Of a stretch of DNA of 6,744 nt, positions 4,203-6,744 are shown one piece after another. Position numbers and translations under genes: made by a program. The stretch covers positions 1-6,744 of the forward strand of contig JBGSWU010000029.1 in NCBI GenBank assembly GCA_041751795.1, given 5' to 3'. This DNA is from JBBECJ01 sp041751795 (GTDB lineage Bacteria > Chloroflexota > Chloroflexia > Thermomicrobiales > CFX8). The notes under the pieces were generated by a model. That model saw only the letters and a program-made list of their open reading frames with translations. It searched no databases and was not told the DNA's origin. Within the stretch, counting starts at the first letter, position 1. Each line of letters begins with the position of its first letter.

Positions 4203-6419
4203 ATGCGATTACGACCTGGATATCGCCAACTGAGTGCCGTCACTGCCGCACTCCTTCTCCTGGCCAGTTTTTCAACACTCGCTGGCGCCGTCGCTCCGGG
4301 CAATCAGTTCTTCCAGCGCACCTGGGAACGCACCGACAAGCCAGTCGCCGACGATATGGTCGAGCGAACCTGGATGTGGGGTCCCGAGGCAAACACAGAA
4401 TTCAAGCTTGAGTCATATGTTGAATCACCAGGTGGCTTGCGCGTTGTCCAATATTTCGACAAGAGTCGCATGGAAATCACCCATCCCGATGCCTTCGACG
4501 ATGGGCTCTGGTATGTCACGAACGGTCTGCTCGTGGTCGAGATGGTCACCGGACAGATTCAGGTGGGCGATGCGACCTTCCTCCCGCATGTGCAGGCAGA
4601 GATCGGCGTCGCTGGCGACCGCGATGATGTAAACGGGCCGACCTACGCGACCTTCTCCGATCTGATGGGTCCGGTTGCCGAACGTGGCTCAGAGGTCATT
4701 ACGGAAACCGTGAATCGTGCCGGAGATGTCGGCGAGAATCCGGATTACAACGGCGATGGGATCGTCACGGCGCACTGGGACGACATCACCCAGCACAACG
4801 TTGCCCAGCCGTTCTGGGACTTCATGACATCGACCGGAACGGTGTACGAAGGCGACGCGTTCGTCGACGCGCAATTGTTCCTGACTCCGGTGTATGCCAC
4901 CGGGCGTCCGATTACCGAACCCTACTGGGCTGAGGTGAAAGTTAACGGATCGATCCTGTCAGTGCTGATGCAGTGTTTTGAGCGCCGCTGCCTGACCTAC
5001 ACGCCAGATAATTCCGCCGGTTGGCAGGTCGAGGCTGGCAACGTCGGACAGCACTACTACGAGTGGCGCTACGGCGACGAATCATCCGATTCCGACGTCA
5101 ACATCGTCGGTGGTGGTGGTGGTGTCGGGGTCGTTTCGGATGGTGAGATCGAGCGACCGAGCGAGTTAGTTGCCGGTCAATCGGTGATGCTCGGAGCCCA
5201 CATCGAGAACACGAGCGACGAGGCCGTGCTCGCCGAGGTCGTGACGACCGTCGAATGCACGAACCTCGCTCTAGTCACGATTAATCAGCAGCTACTCTCG
5301 ATCCCGGCCAACAGCACCGTGCTGTACCAGACATCGTGGATTCCGCCAGATGCTGAGGGAACCTGCACGATCACGATCACGGTCTTGGTTGATGGAATGG
5401 TCGTTGATACCGAGTCCTGGACCGTCACTATCTCCGATGATGATGGCGGTTCACCGACAGCCACAGCGACCGGAACGTCAACGTCAACGTCGACAGTGAC
5501 CAGCACGGCAACCTCGACGGGAACGGTGACGAGCACCGCGACCGGTACGTCGACCAGCACAGCAACGAGTACTGCGACGAACACAGCAACGAGCACATCG
5601 ACAGTAACGCCGACGAACCCAGATATCAACTTTCAGCAGTTCGGACTCGTCGTCGGTGCGTCGATTCAGGTTCCAGGTGAACTCGCTGGTGGCGCAACCG
5701 TTTCGATTGGTGCACGGATTCAGAACAACGCCAACGTTTCCGAGTTGGTGCACATCAAGACAACCTACGACTGCCCTGCCAGGGCAGAAGTGACCATCAA
5801 CCAGCGTGATATGACGATTCCGGCGAATGGTTCAGTTCTCTATCAGACGAACTGGACGCCACCGGGACTGGGGTTGCTTTGCGACGTGACCATCACCGTC
5901 ACGACCGAGCGTGCGCCAGTCGATAGTGATACCGAAGACTGGACCGTGCTCCTGACCATCGGCGTCGGCGGTACAGCGACAGCTACGGCGACTGCCACAT
6001 CGACGGCAACAGCAACAGCAACTGCAACAGCGACATCAACCGCAACGGCATCCGACCCGAACATCAACGTCCAGCATTTCGGTGTTGTTGTCGGTGCTAA
6101 CATCAATATCCTCAATGAGGTCGAGGCCGGGGCATTGCTTCCGCTTGGAGCGCGGATCCAGAACTTCTCCAATGTTGCTGAGGAAGTCACGGTGACGTTC
6201 GACTACCGGTTCCGGTTGCCGCTCGGCATCGTTTATGGCAACTGGCAGTCGATTAGTGGTGGAACGATCACCATTCCGGCTAACTCGTCAGCCGTCTTCC
6301 AGCGCAACTGGTTGCCGAGCGGTCTCGGTACCTATCAGGTGCGGGTGACGGCGGAAACCGTTCGCTCTCCTGTCGATAGCGACACCGAGAGTTGGGTGAT
6401 GGTGCTCGTCAACCCGTAA
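4203..6419 (+). CDS. Large secreted modular protein: N-terminal FERR/LTYTP domain plus three Ig-like repeats with Thr-rich linkers
   Basis: This protein has 738 residues. A Sec signal peptide occupies residues 1-29 (basic start, A/L-rich core, A-G-A before the cleavage point). Residues 30-290 form a domain ending in Q-C-F-E-R-R-C-L-T-Y-T-P (257-268) and G-N-V-G-Q-H-Y-Y-E-W-R-Y (279-290), which I remember from many secreted Chloroflexota proteins of unknown function. Within it, D-Y-N-G-D-G-I-V (181-188) resembles a calcium-binding loop. After a short Gly-rich hinge come three related beta-sandwich modules at about 299-411, 474-586 and 619-738. Each has L-G/I-G-A-x-I-x-N, then I-P-A-N-S/G with an aromatic Q-x-x-W, and ends near D-T-E-S/D-W. 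Linkers at 417-471 and 591-616 are almost pure Thr/Ser/Ala, probably O-glycosylated or extended. No catalytic motif, sortase signal or C-terminal anchor is visible; the protein stops right after module three. A surface or matrix binding role is inferred. The alternative start is ATG 4191. Confidence 0.85.
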   Translation: MRLRPGYRQLSAVTAALLLLASFSTLAGAVAPGNQFFQRTWERTDKPVADDMVERTWMWGPEANTEFKLESYVESPGGLRVVQYFDKSRMEITHPDAFDDGLWYVTNGLLVVEMVTGQIQVGDATFLPHVQAEIGVAGDRDDVNGPTYATFSDLMGPVAERGSEVITETVNRAGDVGENPDYNGDGIVTAHWDDITQHNVAQPFWDFMTSTGTVYEGDAFVDAQLFLTPVYATGRPITEPYWAEVKVNGSILSVLMQCFERRCLTYTPDNSAGWQVEAGNVGQHYYEWRYGDESSDSDVNIVGGGGGVGVVSDGEIERPSELVAGQSVMLGAHIENTSDEAVLAEVVTTVECTNLALVTINQQLLSIPANSTVLYQTSWIPPDAEGTCTITITVLVDGMVVDTESWTVTISDDDGGSPTATATGTSTSTSTVTSTATSTGTVTSTATGTSTSTATSTATNTATSTSTVTPTNPDINFQQFGLVVGASIQVPGELAGGATVSIGARIQNNANVSELVHIKTTYDCPARAEVTINQRDMTIPANGSVLYQTNWTPPGLGLLCDVTITVTTERAPVDSDTEDWTVLLTIGVGGTATATATATSTATATATATATSTATASDPNINVQHFGVVVGANINILNEVEAGALLPLGARIQNFSNVAEEVTVTFDYRFRLPLGIVYGNWQSISGGTITIPANSSAVFQRNWLPSGLGTYQVRVTAETVRSPVDSDTESWVMVLVNP
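5451..5615 (+). repeat. Low-complexity Thr/Ser/Ala linker coding repeat 1
   Basis: About 55 codons are dominated by ACN, AGC/TCG and GCN, encoding a Thr/Ser/Ala/Val/Gly stretch between modules A and B. The triplets are degenerate, not exact copies. Opposite-strand open frames here (Val/Asp/Ala repeats) are by-products of the composition. Confidence 0.8.
5973..6050 (+). repeat. Low-complexity Thr-Ala linker coding repeat 2
   Basis: About 26 codons alternate ACN and GCN almost perfectly, with only three serines, giving a (Thr-Ala)n linker between modules B and C. The DNA is close to a degenerate hexanucleotide microsatellite with imperfect third positions. Confidence 0.8.
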
Positions 6420-6437
6420 GTCGTCATCCGTGCCACA

Positions 6438-6474
6438 GAAACGCTGCTGATCCATCGCGGATCAGCAGCGTTTC
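6438..6474 (+). terminator. Hairpin terminator after the large secreted protein
   Basis: GAAACGCTGCTGATCC (6438-6453) is perfectly complementary to 6459-6474, giving a 16-bp stem with a 5-base loop ATCGC, starting 19 bases after the stop codon. The T-run is short (TTT, inside the stem), followed by CCATTCCC. The position and strong stem support termination or 3' end stabilisation. The weak T-tract makes an efficient intrinsic terminator less certain. Confidence 0.7.
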
Positions 6475-6504
6475 CATTCCCGCCGTCACGTCGTTTTCTC
6501 GGGT

Positions 6505-6531
6505 GCGATGTCGTCGGACCGATGACATCGC
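6505..6531. other. Hairpin upstream of the last gene
   Basis: GCGATGTCGTCG (6505-6516) pairs with CGATGACATCGC (6520-6531), giving 12 pairs including one G-T wobble around a 3-base loop. It has no T-run after it on either strand. It lies about 90 bases before the start of the next gene and could be part of that gene's leader or a binding site. Confidence 0.5.
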
Positions 6532-6609
6532 CGGAATCATTGGCCACTGTCACGGACGCGGTACGCCTTTGGTTGACCCGTGTTTCATCGTGAGTGCTTT
6601 AGGCCACTT

Positions 6610-6613
6610 GGAG
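6610..6613 (+). promoter_or_regulatory. Ribosome binding site for the gene at 6620
   Basis: GGAG sits 6 bases before ATG 6620. The same frame has an earlier GTG at 6590, but nothing resembling a ribosome binding site precedes it. Confidence 0.5.
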
Positions 6614-6619
6614 CGGGAA

Positions 6620-6744
6620 ATGAGCGATGTGAATGGATCGTCATACGGAAACTGGTCCAGCGATGAGCGGATCCGGTTGCTTCCAGACAGGAATGTCGCA
6701 GTGGATATCACCAGTCCGTCGTACGTTCACGACGGACTGGTGAT
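6620..6744 (+). CDS. N-terminal fragment of an unidentified protein (3' end outside window)
   Basis: ATG 6620 opens a frame with no stop up to the right edge (41 full codons). It starts M-S-D-V-N-G-S-S-Y-G-N-W and continues R-I-R-L-L-P-D-R-N-V-A-V-D-I-T-S-P. It has a well placed GGAG and normal codon use, and it follows a terminator, so it is probably the first gene of a new unit. There is no signal peptide or membrane segment in the visible part, suggesting a cytoplasmic protein. I do not recognise the family. The last 38 bases are a perfect inverted repeat that lies inside this frame. Confidence 0.55.
   Translation, partial: MSDVNGSSYGNWSSDERIRLLPDRNVAVDITSPSYVHDGLV
6707..6744. repeat. Perfect 15-bp inverted repeat at the right edge
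   Basis: ATCACCAGTCCGTCG (6707-6721) is exactly complementary to 6730-6744, with loop TACGTTCA. The repeat reaches the last base of the window, so the stem could be longer. It lies within the open frame that starts at 6620, an unusual place for so long a perfect hairpin. Confidence 0.8.

Larger units (their letters stand above)
5097..6416 (+). repeat. Three diverged Ig/CARDB-like protein modules
   Basis: Module A is encoded at about 5097-5435, B at 5622-5960 and C at 6057-6416. Shared blocks are G-A-H/R-I-x-N (near each start), T-I-N-Q followed by I-P-A-N-S/G, then Y/F-Q-x-x-W, and a closing D-T-E-S/D-W. B and C also share I-N-F/V-Q-x-F-G-x-V-V-G-A at the start and P-V-D-S-D-T-E at the end, so they are the closest pair. 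A and B each have a cysteine pair in matching positions, which C lacks. At DNA level the copies have drifted far apart, so the duplication is old. The fold assignment is from pattern only. Confidence 0.75.

Noticed and set aside
5285..5629. Minus-strand frame encoding a Val-rich repeat, and a similar one at 5843-6190
   Set aside because: These are antisense readings of the Thr/Ser/Ala linker codons and have no start signals.
5771..5787. CTGCCCT-GCC-AGGGCAG hairpin within module B
   Set aside because: A 7-bp inverted repeat within clearly coding DNA is within chance expectation.
6573..6602. TTGACC followed by a T-rich hexamer, considered as a promoter for the last gene
   Set aside because: No hexamer at 16-18 bases resembles TATAAT (at best two matches), so it is not reported as a promoter.

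Overview
The window looks like ordinary chromosomal DNA from a moderately GC-rich, free-living bacterium. The best guess is a Chloroflexota member of the Thermomicrobia type. This rests mainly on the large secreted protein at 4203-6419: as far as I recall, its Q-C-F-E-R-R / L-T-Y-T-P ... G-N-V-G-Q-H-Y-Y module is characteristic of that phylum. The assignment is from memory of the family and was not searched. All supported genes lie on the plus strand. I see no tRNA, rRNA, CRISPR array, transposase, phage gene or recognisable defence system.

Layout. Positions 1-785 hold two small genes: the 3' end of one and a complete one encoding a signal-peptide-bearing protein. Their C-terminal halves align, so they are tandem paralogues. 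A strong intrinsic terminator (870-898) closes this unit. A TauE/SafE-family permease follows (about 995-1792). Its longest reading frame runs back through the terminator, so the real start must be downstream of it. A 637-base gap (1793-2429) has no credible gene but contains a perfect 16-bp inverted repeat and a terminator-like hairpin. A DUF2254 membrane protein occupies 2430-3731. A second gap (3732-4202) contains a small hairpin and a Shine-Dalgarno-like site with no usable start codon. Then comes a 738-residue secreted, modular protein (4203-6419) with three Ig-like repeats separated by Thr/Ala/Ser-rich linkers. It ends in a perfect 16-bp hairpin terminator. The start of another gene (6620 onward) runs off the right edge and carries a perfect 15-bp inverted repeat at the edge.

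How the genes fit together. No pathway is evident. The common theme is the cell envelope: two or three exported proteins and two integral membrane proteins, mostly in separate transcription units. The points most worth following are the tandem secreted paralogues, the modular surface protein with its hexanucleotide-like linkers and the loss of a cysteine pair in its last module, and the long perfect inverted repeats. I do not see convincing evidence of a new multi-gene system.
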